A stretch of 64,000 nucleotides of DNA from Geodermatophilus obscurus DSM 43160 (GTDB taxonomy: Bacteria > Actinomycetota > Actinomycetes > Mycobacteriales > Geodermatophilaceae), in assembly GCF_000025345.1 (NCBI RefSeq), contig NC_013757.1, positions 2,356,001 through 2,420,000 of the forward strand, written 5' to 3'. Position 1 is the stretch's first letter. Every line of letters begins with the position of its first letter. This document shows, piece after piece, positions 1 through 7,982 of this stretch. The notes beneath the pieces are model-generated. The model had not been told where the DNA came from, did no database searches, and saw nothing but the letters and a program-made list of their open reading frames with translations. The position numbers were made by a program, and so were the translations under genes.

Positions 1-2
1 TC

Positions 3-545
3 GCCACCGGCAGCGTCGACGTGGCGTTCGTCCGCCCGCCGGTCCTGGTGCAGAGCTGGCTGTCGATGGAGACCCTGTTCGTCGAACCGCGGGTGCTGGT
101 GACCTCGAGCGAGTCGCCCCTGGCCACGCGCGACCGCGTCACCGTGGAGGACGTCGTCGACCAGCCCTTCGTCGGCCGGCGGGCACCGGAGTACTGGCGG
201 GACTTCTGGCTCGCCGTCGACAGCCGGGGTCCGCACACCGTCCGGCTCGGCGCCGAGGTCGTCAGCGTCGACGAGTGCTTCGAGGCGATCCTGTCCCGGC
301 GCGGGGTCGCCTTCACCCAGGCCTCCACCCAGCGCTACTACGACCGCCCCGGGCTGGCGTTCGTCCCGGTGGAGGGGCTGCCGCCGTCCCCGCTCGCGAT
401 CGCCTGGCGCAACGACATGGAGGCCCAGCCGGTCCGGGACTTCGTCGACACCGCTCGGGTGCTCGCCGCGCTCGACCTCGTCCCGTCGGCCACCCCGGCA
501 GTCGGTACGCCGCTGGCCGCCACCATCGCCGCCGTCGCCCGCTGA
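3..545 (+). CDS. LysR-family transcriptional regulator, C-terminal part
   Basis: The gene enters from the left edge; only about 180 residues of the C-terminal effector-binding domain are present. The residues read like the periplasmic-binding-protein fold of LysR regulators (GSVDVAFVRPPV, then LVTSSESPLA and a GVAFTQAS segment). The helix-turn-helix part lies outside the window. The stop at 543-545 is followed by a short gap and a truncated SnoaL-like fragment. The effector and target genes cannot be told from what is visible. Confidence 0.85.
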   Translation, partial: ATGSVDVAFVRPPVLVQSWLSMETLFVEPRVLVTSSESPLATRDRVTVEDVVDQPFVGRRAPEYWRDFWLAVDSRGPHTVRLGAEVVSVDECFEAILSRRGVAFTQASTQRYYDRPGLAFVPVEGLPPSPLAIAWRNDMEAQPVRDFVDTARVLAALDLVPSATPAVGTPLAATIAAVAR

Positions 546-579
546 TCCGACGCCGCCAGCACCTCGGGCCCCGGGCCGA

Positions 580-819
580 GTGAGCAGTCGGCGTCGCCCT
601 GCCGGGCGCTCTGGTGCGGTGTTCGAGGTCGTCGAGCTGTCCGTGACCGCCGGCGCGGATGTCGCCTGGGTGCACGCCCTGCTCCGCTGCGGCACGGAGG
701 CCGACCTGGCCGAGCACCCCGGGCGCCGGCTCCGAGTCACCCTCGGCCTGCGCCGCAACGGCGGCCGGTGGCGCGTCGCGCACGAGCACCACTCGTTCCC
801 GCTGCGGCGACAGCGGCCG
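580..819 (+). pseudogene. Fragment of a SnoaL/NTF2-like (ketosteroid-isomerase fold) protein
   Basis: About 80 residues from a GTG at 580 read like the second half of a small SnoaL-like protein: FEVVELSVTAGADVAWVHAL, then LRCGTEADL and GRWRVAHEHHSFPL. These proteins usually run to about 130-150 residues, and the N-terminal half is missing. No stop follows the expected end; the frame stays open deep into the opposite-strand oxidoreductase gene. I read it as a truncated remnant. A short divergent protein cannot be excluded. Confidence 0.5.
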
Positions 820-867
820 GCCGCCGCCCCGACCCCCGGGCGGCAGCCGGGGCGCCGGGCGCGGAGG

Positions 868-2043
868 TCAGCTGCCTGCCTTCTCCTTCTCGTACCGCTC
901 GGTCATCGTGGCGACGGCCTGCATCTGCTGGGCGGCGTAGTCCTCTCGCTTGCCCATCGCGTACTCCTTGGCGTCCAGCGTCTGCTGGGCGTGGGAGACC
1001 TCGCCGCCCTGGAAGTGCGGCACGACGTGCTGGGCGATGAGCTCCCAGGAGCGCTTGGTGGCCTGCGGGTTGGCCCACTCGTGCCCGAGCAGCAGCATGC
1101 AGCCGAATCCGCCGGACTGGTCCCACAGCCGCTGCACCTGCGCGCGGGCGTCCTCCACCGTGCCGATGGCCCCGATCCCGGCCTCGTTGATGAAGTCGAT
1201 CATCTCCTTGGCGTCGCCGCCCTCGACGGCCATCTGCGGGAAGGCGGCCGTCTTCTGGAAGTAGCGGAACCACGTCTCGATGCCGTACTGCACGTCGGCG
1301 TAGGCCTGCTCGCGGGTCTCGGCCACGTGCATGAGCCCGACCAGCCGCCAGTCGCGGCGGGACACCGTCTGGCCGAAGTGCTCGGCGCGCTCCTGGACGA
1401 TGTTCCAGTGGTGGGCGAGGGCGTCGAAGCCCTCCTTGGTGAGCGTGGCGCCGATGGAGAGCAGCCCGATGCCGTGCCGCCCGGCCATCCGCGGTCCGGT
1501 GGGGGAGGCGACCGCCGCGACGGCGACCTCGAAGCGCGGCTGGGTGTAGGGACGCAGGTGCAGGCGGGCGTTCACCAGCTCGTGCGTGCGGGTCTTCTGC
1601 GTCACCGTCTCGCCGCGCAGCAACCGCATGATGATGTCGAGGTCGACCTCGAGCAGCTCGCGGGTGTCGGTGGGGTTGAGCCCCAGCATCATCGAGTCGG
1701 TGGGCAGCGACCCGGGCCCGCAGCCGAGCATCGCCCGGCCTCGCGTGAGGTGGTCGAGCAGCACCATGCGCTCCGCCACCCACAGCGGGTTGTGGTAGGC
1801 GATCGAGGTGACGCCGGTGCCGAGCTTGATGTGCTTGGTCCGCTCCGCCGCGGCGGCGATGAAGATCTCCGGCGAGGCGATGATCTCGGTGCCCGCGGAG
1901 TGGTGCTCGCCGATCCAGGCCTCGTCGTACCCGAGCCGGTCCAGGTGCTCGACCAGCTCCAGGTCCCGCTGCAGGGCCAGTGTGGGGTTCTCCCCGGCGG
2001 GGTGGAACGGGGCGAGGAAGGTGCCGAAGCGGAGCCGGTCCAT
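868..2043 (-). CDS. LLM-class flavin-dependent oxidoreductase (limonene-monooxygenase-like)
   Basis: This 391-residue protein is a luciferase-like (bacterial luciferase fold) FMN/F420-dependent monooxygenase. The N-terminal strand RFGTFLAPFH, the YDEAWIGEHH segment near residue 40, LGTGVTSIAYHNPLWVAER and the RGRAMLGCGPG block are typical of the group often annotated as limonene 1,2-monooxygenase. Length is normal. A GGAGG ribosome site sits just before the ATG at 2043. The gene stands alone, divergent from the carbonic anhydrase gene. The substrate is not predictable from sequence. Confidence 0.85.
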   Translation of the reverse strand: MDRLRFGTFLAPFHPAGENPTLALQRDLELVEHLDRLGYDEAWIGEHHSAGTEIIASPEIFIAAAAERTKHIKLGTGVTSIAYHNPLWVAERMVLLDHLTRGRAMLGCGPGSLPTDSMMLGLNPTDTRELLEVDLDIIMRLLRGETVTQKTRTHELVNARLHLRPYTQPRFEVAVAAVASPTGPRMAGRHGIGLLSIGATLTKEGFDALAHHWNIVQERAEHFGQTVSRRDWRLVGLMHVAETREQAYADVQYGIETWFRYFQKTAAFPQMAVEGGDAKEMIDFINEAGIGAIGTVEDARAQVQRLWDQSGGFGCMLLLGHEWANPQATKRSWELIAQHVVPHFQGGEVSHAQQTLDAKEYAMGKREDYAAQQMQAVATMTERYEKEKAGS

Positions 2044-2123
2044 GGGTCCTCCAGGAGGGTCGGGCGACGGACGCCGAACGTAACGCGGATCACACCCGGT
2101 GAGGGAGGGGCTGCACCGGCCCC

Positions 2124-2129
2124 TACGCT
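2124..2129 (+). promoter_or_regulatory. Candidate -10 element, leaderless start of carbonic anhydrase gene
   Basis: TACGCT lies six bases before the GTG at 2136, so the transcript would begin at or next to the start codon. No good -35 and no ribosome site is visible. The same arrangement recurs at several genes here. Confidence 0.4.
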
Positions 2130-2135
2130 CCGCCC

Positions 2136-2660
2136 GTGCCGCTGTTCTCCTTCGAAGGCCGTGCCCCCTCCGTCTCCCCGGAGGCCTGGATCGCCCCGAC
2201 CGCCACGCTCGTGGGCGACGTCGTCGTCGAGGCCGGGGCGTCGGTCTGGTACGGCGCGGTGCTGCGCGCGGACTTCGGCCGCATCGTCGTGCGGGCCGGC
2301 GCCAACGTGCAGGACAACTCGGTGCTGCACGGTGGCGCGGACCCGGAGACCGAGATCGGGCCGGGCGCGACCATCGGCCACCAGTGCGTCGTCCACGGCG
2401 CGGTGGTGGGCGCCGAGGCGCTGATCGGCAACGGCAGCACCGTGCAGGACGGCGCCCGCATCGGCGCCCGGGCGCTCGTCGGCGCGCACAGCCTGGTGCC
2501 GCCGCGGGCGGTGGTCCCCGACGGGGTGCTGGCCCTCGGCGCCCCGGTGACGGTGCGGGGCCCGCTCAGCGAGGGGGCCGCGGTCTGGGTCGACGGCAAC
2601 CCGGCGATCTACCGCGAGCTGGCCCGGCGGCACGCGGCCGGTGTGGAGCAGGTCGGCTGA
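2136..2660 (+). CDS. Gamma-carbonic anhydrase-like hexapeptide-repeat protein
   Basis: The 174-residue protein is a left-handed beta-helix of hexapeptide repeats, as in gamma-carbonic anhydrases and PaaY-like proteins. Candidate zinc ligands are present: His65 (NSVLHGG) and the His82/His87 pair (GHQCVVHG). Trp38-Tyr39 and the RADFGRI strand are also family features. The GTG start fits a TACGCT -10 six bases upstream. An RNase Z-like gene follows almost directly. Carbonic anhydrase activity is likely from the ligands, but some family members are inactive or act on acyl-CoA. Confidence 0.85.
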   Translation: MPLFSFEGRAPSVSPEAWIAPTATLVGDVVVEAGASVWYGAVLRADFGRIVVRAGANVQDNSVLHGGADPETEIGPGATIGHQCVVHGAVVGAEALIGNGSTVQDGARIGARALVGAHSLVPPRAVVPDGVLALGAPVTVRGPLSEGAAVWVDGNPAIYRELARRHAAGVEQVG

Positions 2661-2667
2661 GCCGGCG

Positions 2668-3588
2668 GTGACCGTCCGCGAGCTCGTCGTCCTCGGCACC
2701 GCCAGCCAGGCGCCCACCCGCACCCGCAACCACAACGGCTACCTGCTGCGGTGGGACGGCGAGGGGTTCCTGTTCGACCCGGGTGAGGGCACCCAGCGGC
2801 AGCTGCTGCTCGCCGGCGTGCCGAGCAGCGCGGTCACCCACCTGTGCATCTCGCACTTCCACGGCGACCACTGCCTGGGCGTACCGGGCGTGGTGCAGCG
2901 GATGTCGCTGGACCGGGTCGCGCACCCGGTGTCCGCGCACTTCCCGGCGTCCGGGCGGGACCACTTCGGCCGGCTGCGCGCCGCCTCGGTGTTCCACGAC
3001 GTCCTCGACCTGCGCGAGGAGCCGCTGACCGCCGACGGGCCGGTGGCCTCGGGACCGTCGTGGACGCTGGAGGCCCGCCGGCTGGACCACCTCGTCGAGA
3101 CGTTCGGCTACCGGCTGGTGGAGCCCGACGGCCGCCGGATGCTCCCCGAGCAGCTGGCTCGTGCGGGAGTGGCGGGGCCGGACGTCGGGCGGCTGCAGCG
3201 GGAGGGGTCGCTGGACGTCGGCGGGCGGACCGTGCGGCTGGAGGAGGTGAGCGCCCACCGGCCCGGGCAGCGGGTGGCCTTCGTGATGGACACCCGGCTG
3301 TGCGATGCGGTCCCCGCGCTGGCCGACGGGGCCGACCTGCTGGTCATCGAGTCGACCTTCCTCGAGGAGGACGCCGCCCTGGCCCGCGCCTACGGCCACC
3401 TGACGGCCCGGCAGGCGGCGACGGTCGCGGCCGAGTGCGGGGTGCGGACGCTGGTGCTCACCCACTTCTCCCAGCGCTACCCCGACCCGGAGCGCTACCG
3501 CGACGAGGCGGCCGCGGTGTTCTCCGGCGACCTGGTGGTGGCGGCCGACCTGGACACGGTGCCGGTGCCCCGGCGGGCGCCCACCTGA
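2668..3588 (+). CDS. Ribonuclease Z-like metallo-beta-lactamase-fold protein
   Basis: At 306 residues this matches RNase Z, the endonuclease that trims tRNA 3' trailers. The metal motif is seen as His63-x-His65-x-Asp67-His68 ([10 protein letters not shown]), with MDTR, ESTF and LTHFSQRY farther on as in the family. I chose GTG 2668 rather than 2641 because the earlier start overlaps the carbonic anhydrase gene and adds residues with no family match. Only seven bases separate the two genes, so they are probably cotranscribed. Other MBL hydrolases remain possible. Confidence 0.85.
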   Translation: MTVRELVVLGTASQAPTRTRNHNGYLLRWDGEGFLFDPGEGTQRQLLLAGVPSSAVTHLCISHFHGDHCLGVPGVVQRMSLDRVAHPVSAHFPASGRDHFGRLRAASVFHDVLDLREEPLTADGPVASGPSWTLEARRLDHLVETFGYRLVEPDGRRMLPEQLARAGVAGPDVGRLQREGSLDVGGRTVRLEEVSAHRPGQRVAFVMDTRLCDAVPALADGADLLVIESTFLEEDAALARAYGHLTARQAATVAAECGVRTLVLTHFSQRYPDPERYRDEAAAVFSGDLVVAADLDTVPVPRRAPT

Positions 3589-3595
3589 GGCCCGC

Positions 3596-5200
3596 TCAGC
3601 GGACCTCGCCGGAGCCGTAGTCCCCGAACGGCTCGGTGGCGATGGCGCTGACCGGCACCTCGGCGAGCGCCCGCCCGGCGGTGTCGAGGGTGCGCACGTC
3701 CCGCGCCCCGGCCGGGAGGAGGGTGACCCCGCCGCCGTCGGGCAGCGGGACGGTGGCGAGGACGCCGCCGCGCTCGTCGAGGACGGCGGCGGCCACGGCC
3801 GGGGCCGGCGCGGTGACGACCAGCCAGCGGCCGGCGTCCGACGGCTCGCTCTCGGGGGAGGAGAGGTTGCAGACCCGCGCCACCACGAGCCCGGCGACGT
3901 CCGTCGTCCCCGGCGGGGTGTGCACGCCGCAGGGCACGGTGCGGCCGGCGCCGGTGGCACCGAGCTGGCCGGCCCACGTGGTGACCACCAGCCCGCCGCC
4001 GGGGCTGCGGCCGACGACGACGGCGGCGCTGCCCGGCACCTCGGGCATCGGCAGGGTGCCCGCCCAGAGCAGCTGCGGCTGCAGGTCGGCGGGCTCGACG
4101 CCCAGCGGGACGGCGATGTCGGTCAGCGCCTCGGTGACCAGCCGGTCGGCGGGGCGGGCGGACGCCGGGCGCAGCGGGTCCAGCGGCGGGACCTCCGCGG
4201 GGCCGGCCGGGAGGGTGGGGGCAGGAACGCCGGCGCGGTACACCGGCTGCCCGTCGCGCAGCACGCGGACGCTGGTGCCGGCTCCGGCGGTCGTGGTCCG
4301 CACCTCGGTGACCGCGAGGCCGCCGTCGGCCGGGACCGGCTCGTAGCTGCGGTTGACCGTGCCGCGCGGGCCGACCTGCAGCCGCGGGGAGACCTCGACC
4401 TCGTCGCCGGGGGCGGTGACGACGACGAGGGTCGCGGGGCCGGGGCCGCCGACCAGCAGCGACGCCGGCCGGTACGGGCCGAGCTCCTGGGGGACGGAGC
4501 GGGTGAGCTGCTCGGGCGGTGCGCCCACCGGGCCGGTGAGCCAGACGCCGCGGACGTCCTCGTCGACCGTGCCCGCGAGCAGGACGACGCGGCCGTCGGG
4601 GGTGTCCGTGGCGAGGACGACGCGACGCTCCTCGACCGGCGGAGGGGTCAGCGGGCCCCAGTCGGCGCGGCGGGCGGCCTCGACGAACGCGGTGTCCCCG
4701 GCGAGCGAGCCGCGGGTGGGCTCGGTCAGCACGGGGACGTCGGCGGCCTGCTGCTGGGTGCCCAGGGCGTCGGGCGGCTCCGTGGTCGGCTGTGGGACCA
4801 GCAGGGCGGCCGCGGCCACGGTGGCGGTGGCCGCGGCGGCGAGCCCGGCGGTGCGGACCCGGCGCTGCCGCCGGGCTCGGCCGAGGGCGTCGGTGGCGGC
4901 CGCGTCGGCGTCTAGCCGCCAGCGCGCGGGCGGGGGAGGTGCGGGCGGTCGCCGGTCGTCGAGCGACTCGAGGACCTGTCCGCCGTCCCCCCTGGTGGCC
5001 GCGTCGTGCAGGGCGTCGGCGGCGGTCGTCGCGGGGTCGGCGCGGCGTCGTCCCCAGTGCTGCCGGGTGCGGGTCAGCGCGCGCTGGACGGCGTCCTCGG
5101 CCCGGTCCGGATCGCCGGTCAGCCGGAGTGCCTCCGTGAGGAGGGCGTCGCGCTCGGCCGCGACGAAGCGGCGGAAGGCCGCGTCGGCGCCCTCGGTCAT
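3596..5200 (-). CDS. Single-pass membrane protein with sigma-factor-like N-terminus
   Basis: The 534-residue product starts with about 45 residues resembling region 2 of ECF/SigE-type sigma factors (FRRFVAAERDALLTEALRLT, then GDPDRAEDAVQRAL). A charged linker, one membrane segment near residues 115-135 (AGLAAAATATVAAAALLVP) and a large exported domain rich in beta-type sequence follow. No sigma region 4 is present. The frame stays open farther upstream to 5695, but that part is antisense to mug, and the ATG at 5200 begins the sigma-like segment. It may be a degenerate sigma/anti-sigma type sensor; function is unknown. Confidence 0.65.
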   Translation of the reverse strand: MTEGADAAFRRFVAAERDALLTEALRLTGDPDRAEDAVQRALTRTRQHWGRRRADPATTAADALHDAATRGDGGQVLESLDDRRPPAPPPPARWRLDADAAATDALGRARRQRRVRTAGLAAAATATVAAAALLVPQPTTEPPDALGTQQQAADVPVLTEPTRGSLAGDTAFVEAARRADWGPLTPPPVEERRVVLATDTPDGRVVLLAGTVDEDVRGVWLTGPVGAPPEQLTRSVPQELGPYRPASLLVGGPGPATLVVVTAPGDEVEVSPRLQVGPRGTVNRSYEPVPADGGLAVTEVRTTTAGAGTSVRVLRDGQPVYRAGVPAPTLPAGPAEVPPLDPLRPASARPADRLVTEALTDIAVPLGVEPADLQPQLLWAGTLPMPEVPGSAAVVVGRSPGGGLVVTTWAGQLGATGAGRTVPCGVHTPPGTTDVAGLVVARVCNLSSPESEPSDAGRWLVVTAPAPAVAAAVLDERGGVLATVPLPDGGGVTLLPAGARDVRTLDTAGRALAEVPVSAIATEPFGDYGSGEVR

Positions 5201-5239
5201 GCCGGCCAGTGTGCGCCGTCCCCGGCTACCCTCGCCGCC

Positions 5240-5749
5240 GTGCCGGGCAAGCCGCTGCGCGACGTCATCGGCCCCGGCCTCGACGTCCTCTTCTGCGGGA
5301 TCAACCCGTCGCTGAGGTCGGCCGAGCGCGGGCACCACTTCGCCCGGCCGGGCAACCGCTTCTGGCCGGCGATCCACCGGGCGGGCCTCACCCCGCGGCT
5401 GATGGCACCCGAGGAGGACATGGATCTGCTCGACCACGGCCTCGGGGTGACCAACGTCGTGGACCGCCCGACCCGGACCGCCGCGGAGCTGTCCCCCGAG
5501 GAGCTGCGGGCCGGCGCGGCCGCGCTCGACGACCTGGTGGCGCGGTACCGGCCGCGGGCACTCGCCGTCCTCGGCATCACGGCCTACCGGCTCGGGTTCG
5601 GCCGGCCGCGCGCGGCGATCGGGCTCCAGCCGGAGCGGGTCGGCGGCGCGGCGACCTGGGTGGTGCCCAACCCCAGCGGGCTCAACGCCCACCACCAGCT
5701 GCCCGACCTCGCCCGCCTCTACGGGCAGCTGCGGCCGCCGGCCGGCTGA
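5240..5749 (+). CDS. mug: G/U mismatch-specific DNA glycosylase (Mug family)
   Basis: The 169-residue protein belongs to the Mug/TDG branch of uracil-DNA glycosylases, which remove uracil or damaged bases opposite G. The active-site loop GINPS is at residues 20-24 and the second conserved loop reads NPSGLNAHH near residue 145. HHFARPGNRFWPAI is also typical. GTG 5240 is the start, nine bases or so after TACCCT, a possible -10. The gene is divergent from the sigma-like membrane protein. Confidence 0.88.
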   Translation: MPGKPLRDVIGPGLDVLFCGINPSLRSAERGHHFARPGNRFWPAIHRAGLTPRLMAPEEDMDLLDHGLGVTNVVDRPTRTAAELSPEELRAGAAALDDLVARYRPRALAVLGITAYRLGFGRPRAAIGLQPERVGGAATWVVPNPSGLNAHHQLPDLARLYGQLRPPAG

Positions 5750-5758
5750 CCGCCGCCG

Positions 5759-5899
5759 TCAGCGGCGGGTGGAGAGGGAGCGCAGCTCGTGCGCGGACTC
5801 GACGGTCGGGGCGCGGGCGAGCATCCGCTCGAAGGCGCGCTCCTCGCGGCGGCGGGCGCGGGTGCGGCGGTGCTCGGCGAAGCTGGTGCGCAGGGACAT
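5759..5899 (-). CDS. Small Arg-rich hypothetical protein (46 aa)
   Basis: An ATG at 5899 opens a 46-residue protein starting MSLRTSFAEHRRTRARRREE and ending HELRSLSTRR. A GAGAGG ribosome site lies 7 bases upstream. The basic helical start and the A-P-T-V-x-S-A-H-E-L end resemble small regulators-like peptides found next to many actinobacterial genes, where their role is unknown. Codons are strongly G/C at third positions, supporting translation. It lies between mug (convergent) and the acetyltransferase gene and could share the latter's transcript. Confidence 0.6.
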   Translation of the reverse strand: MSLRTSFAEHRRTRARRREERAFERMLARAPTVESAHELRSLSTRR

Positions 5900-5917
5900 G
5901 GTGCTTCCTCTCGCAGG

Positions 5918-6412
5918 TCAGGCGGCGACGGGTGTCGCCGCACTGGGCACGGGGCTCCGCACGGCGTAGACGCCGTGCTCGGGGGTGAGGACGGCGCCGG
6001 GCAGCAGCCGCCGGATCAGCCCGACCATCCGGTTGTTGTCGGCCTGCACGTCCGCGTGCAGGGTCCGGACGCCGCGGCGTCCGGCGAGCTCGATGAGCTC
6101 GATGAGCAGCTGGCGGCCGACGCCGACGCCCTGCCAGCCGTCCTCGACGACCACGGCGACGTCGGCGGTCGCGGGGTCGGCGGGGGAGCGGTCGTAGCGC
6201 GCCACCCCGACCACCTCCCCGCCGACGACGACGACGAGTGCCTCGCGCAGGACGTGGTCGACGTCGACGAGCCGGTGCGCCTCGGCCGGCGGGGAGCGCA
6301 GCGGCGCGTGGAAGCGCCGGTAGACCGTCTCGGGGGAGAGGCGGTCCCACAGCCGGCGGAAGAGCGGGCCGTCGTCCGGCCGCACCGGCCTGGTCGTCAC
6401 GAACAGATCCAT
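5918..6412 (-). CDS. GNAT-family N-acetyltransferase
   Basis: This 164-residue protein has the GNAT fold: DVAVVVEDGWQGVGVGRQLL is the acetyl-CoA-binding motif A (V-x-x-x-x-Q-G-x-G-x-G) near residues 95-110. The N-terminal RPVRPDDGPLFRRLWDRLSP segment is typical of acetyltransferases found in multidomain acyl-CoA synthetases and in stand-alone regulators. The ATG at 6412 has an AGGGAGG ribosome site; the frame extends to 6436, but that adds only the operator region. It is divergent from the HxlR gene and shares two palindromes with it, so it is probably its target. Substrate is unknown. Confidence 0.85.
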   Translation of the reverse strand: MDLFVTTRPVRPDDGPLFRRLWDRLSPETVYRRFHAPLRSPPAEAHRLVDVDHVLREALVVVVGGEVVGVARYDRSPADPATADVAVVVEDGWQGVGVGRQLLIELIELAGRRGVRTLHADVQADNNRMVGLIRRLLPGAVLTPEHGVYAVRSPVPSAATPVAA

Positions 6413-6424
6413 CGCGACCTCCCT

Positions 6425-6443
6425 GAGTTCGTGCAACGAACTC
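6425..6443. promoter_or_regulatory. Palindromic operator site 1, HxlR/GNAT intergenic
   Basis: GAGTTCGTGCAACGAACTC is a perfect inverted repeat with 8-base arms and a 3-base centre. It lies just upstream of the GNAT start. Its centre is 33 bases from that of site 2, about three helical turns. Most likely it binds the HxlR regulator encoded alongside. Confidence 0.7.
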
Positions 6444-6457
6444 TGCTCCTACCGAGG

Positions 6458-6476
6458 GAGTTCGTCAAGTGAACTC
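6458..6476. promoter_or_regulatory. Palindromic operator site 2, HxlR promoter
   Basis: GAGTTCGTCAAGTGAACTC has the same GAGTTC/GAACTC outer arms as site 1, with a less symmetric centre. It overlaps where the -35 region of the HxlR promoter should be, consistent with autoregulation. On the other strand it contains TTGACG, a possible -35 for the GNAT gene. Confidence 0.65.
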
Positions 6477-6483
6477 AGGCCGC

Positions 6484-6489
6484 TATGCT
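6484..6489 (+). promoter_or_regulatory. Candidate -10 element of HxlR gene (leaderless)
   Basis: TATGCT ends six bases before the GTG at 6496, so transcription should begin at the start codon. A weak TTCGTC at 6461-6466 is spaced 17 bases upstream and sits inside operator 2. Confidence 0.5.
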
Positions 6490-6495
6490 GGTGCT

Positions 6496-6954
6496 GTGAG
6501 CGAGGCTCTGTGGGACCGGTCGCGCTGCTCGGTCGCGGGCACGCTGGCCGTCATCGGCGAGAAGTGGAGCCTGCTCGTGCTGCGGGAGGCGTTCCTGGGC
6601 GTGCGGCGGTTCGCCGACTTCCAGCGGGTGCTCGGCGCGCCCCGGGCCGTGCTCACCGACCGGCTCGCCACGCTCGTGGACCAGGGCGTCCTGCGGCGGG
6701 TCCCGTACCAGGCGCCGGGGGAGCGGCAGCGGCACGAGTACCGGCTGACGCAGAAGGGCATCGACCTGCACCCGGTCCTGGTCGCCCTCATGGCGTGGGG
6801 GGACAGGTACCTGGCCGAGGACGGCGACGTCCCCCTCGAGCTGCGGCACCGCGACTGCGGGGAGCCGGTGCACCTGGCCCTGGTCTGCGACGCCGGCCAC
6901 GAGCTCTCGGGGGCCCGCGACGTGCGGCCGGTGCCACGGGGCTCTCGGTCCTGA
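6496..6954 (+). CDS. HxlR-family winged-helix transcriptional regulator
   Basis: The 152-residue protein has the HxlR pattern: CSVAGTLAVIGEKWSLLVLR at the N-terminus with its conserved Cys and the GxKW motif, then GVRRFADFQ and LTDRLATLVDQGVL (recognition helix and wing). HxlR proteins are dimeric regulators, often sensing electrophiles or disulfide stress. GTG 6496 is chosen over ATG 6469 because the -10 TATGCT and operator 2 lie between them. A C-terminal tail carries two further Cys (RHRDCGEP, LVCDAG), which could be a metal or redox site; this is inference. Confidence 0.88.
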   Translation: MSEALWDRSRCSVAGTLAVIGEKWSLLVLREAFLGVRRFADFQRVLGAPRAVLTDRLATLVDQGVLRRVPYQAPGERQRHEYRLTQKGIDLHPVLVALMAWGDRYLAEDGDVPLELRHRDCGEPVHLALVCDAGHELSGARDVRPVPRGSRS

Positions 6955-6969
6955 GCCCGGCCGCTCGGC

Positions 6970-7290
6970 TCAGTCCACGCCCAGGGCGCGCAGGCCGGCC
7001 GTGACCGCGGCCGCGCCCAGGACGACGACGAGCAGGTGCGCCCGCCGCCACAGCAGCACACCGGCGGTCGCCACGCCGGCGGTGTCCGCCCCGACGCGCA
7101 GCTCGGTGCCGTCGGCCAGCGCGGAGGTGACGACGAGCGCGGCCATCAGCGCCGAGGACAGCAGGACGACGACCCGCACCGCTGGCGCGGGGAGCTCCCG
7201 CCCGCCGGTCGCGGCCGGGCCCGCCCCGCGGGTGAGCGCGGTCGTCACCACGCACAGGCCGATGAGCAGCCACCAGGTCGACGGGCTCAC
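6970..7290 (-). CDS. azlD: AzlD-family branched-chain amino acid export subunit
   Basis: The 106-residue protein has about three to four membrane segments (STWWLLIGLCVVTTALTRG, VVVLLSSALMAALVVTSALA, LLVVVLGAAAVTAG), the size and pattern of AzlD. With AzlC it forms an exporter for branched-chain amino acids or analogues. Its GTG start at 7290 overlaps the azlC stop by four bases (GTGA), so the two should be translationally coupled. It converges on the HxlR gene. Confidence 0.85.
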   Translation of the reverse strand: MSPSTWWLLIGLCVVTTALTRGAGPAATGGRELPAPAVRVVVLLSSALMAALVVTSALADGTELRVGADTAGVATAGVLLWRRAHLLVVVLGAAAVTAGLRALGVD

Positions 7291-7982
7291 CGCGGCCCCC
7301 GCAGCCCGACGAGTGCCACGGCGCTCGCGGCCAGGACGGGCAGCCCCGGTGGGGCGACCGGCACGAGGGCGAGCGCGACCCCGGCGCCGGCCAGGGCCAC
7401 GCCGAGTCGCAGCCGGTCGCGGACCTCCGCCGCGAGCAGCGCGAGGAAGAACGCCGGGAAGACGGCGTCCAGGCCGAGGGCGCGGGTGTCGAGCACCGGC
7501 ACGAAGACCCCGACGACCGTGCCGGCCACCCACGGGACGTACTGCGCCGCGGAGTGGCCGAAGAGGTACTCGCGGTCGTACCGGCCGTCCCCGCGAGCGG
7601 CCATCGCCCAGGACGCGTCCACCGTCGCCTGGCCCTCCAGCGCCCGGCGCAGCCGGCTGCCGCGCAGCGAGGGTCCGAGCGCGAACCCCATCGGCAGGAA
7701 CCGGGAACTGACCAGGGTGGCCGTCCCGACCGCGGCCCCGACGCCCCCGCCGGAGCCGGCGACGCCGAGTGCGGCGAACTGCCCCGAGCCCGAGTAGACG
7801 AGCGCCGACATCACGATCGCGGCGCCCGCGGGCATCCCGGCGTCGGTGGCCACCACCCCGAAGGACACCGCCAGCACGAACGCCGCGGCGCCGTACGGGG
7901 CCCCGTCGCGCAGCCCGTTCCGCCAGCTCCGGCCCTGCTCCGCCGAACCGTCTCCGCCGCCCACCACGCCGCCGCCGACCAC
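7287..7982 (-). CDS. azlC: AzlC-family branched-chain amino acid export subunit
   Basis: A 231-residue inner-membrane protein with the AzlC signature: GLRDGAPYGAAAFVLAVSFG near the start, then VMSALVYSGSGQFAA and DASWAMAARGDG. The frame is open to 8192, but GTG 7982 has a GGGGAGG ribosome site eight bases upstream and gives the usual family length. Two more GTG codons at 7967 and 7964 are alternatives. It forms a coupled pair with azlD. Substrate range (isoleucine, leucine, azaleucine or others) cannot be told. Confidence 0.85.
   Translation of the reverse strand: MVGGGVVGGGDGSAEQGRSWRNGLRDGAPYGAAAFVLAVSFGVVATDAGMPAGAAIVMSALVYSGSGQFAALGVAGSGGGVGAAVGTATLVSSRFLPMGFALGPSLRGSRLRRALEGQATVDASWAMAARGDGRYDREYLFGHSAAQYVPWVAGTVVGVFVPVLDTRALGLDAVFPAFFLALLAAEVRDRLRLGVALAGAGVALALVPVAPPGLPVLAASAVALVGLRGPR

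Noticed and set aside
580-2424. 614-codon plus-strand frame as one long gene
   Set aside because: Only the first 80 residues look like a protein family; the rest is antisense to the LLM oxidoreductase and covers the carbonic anhydrase gene in another frame.
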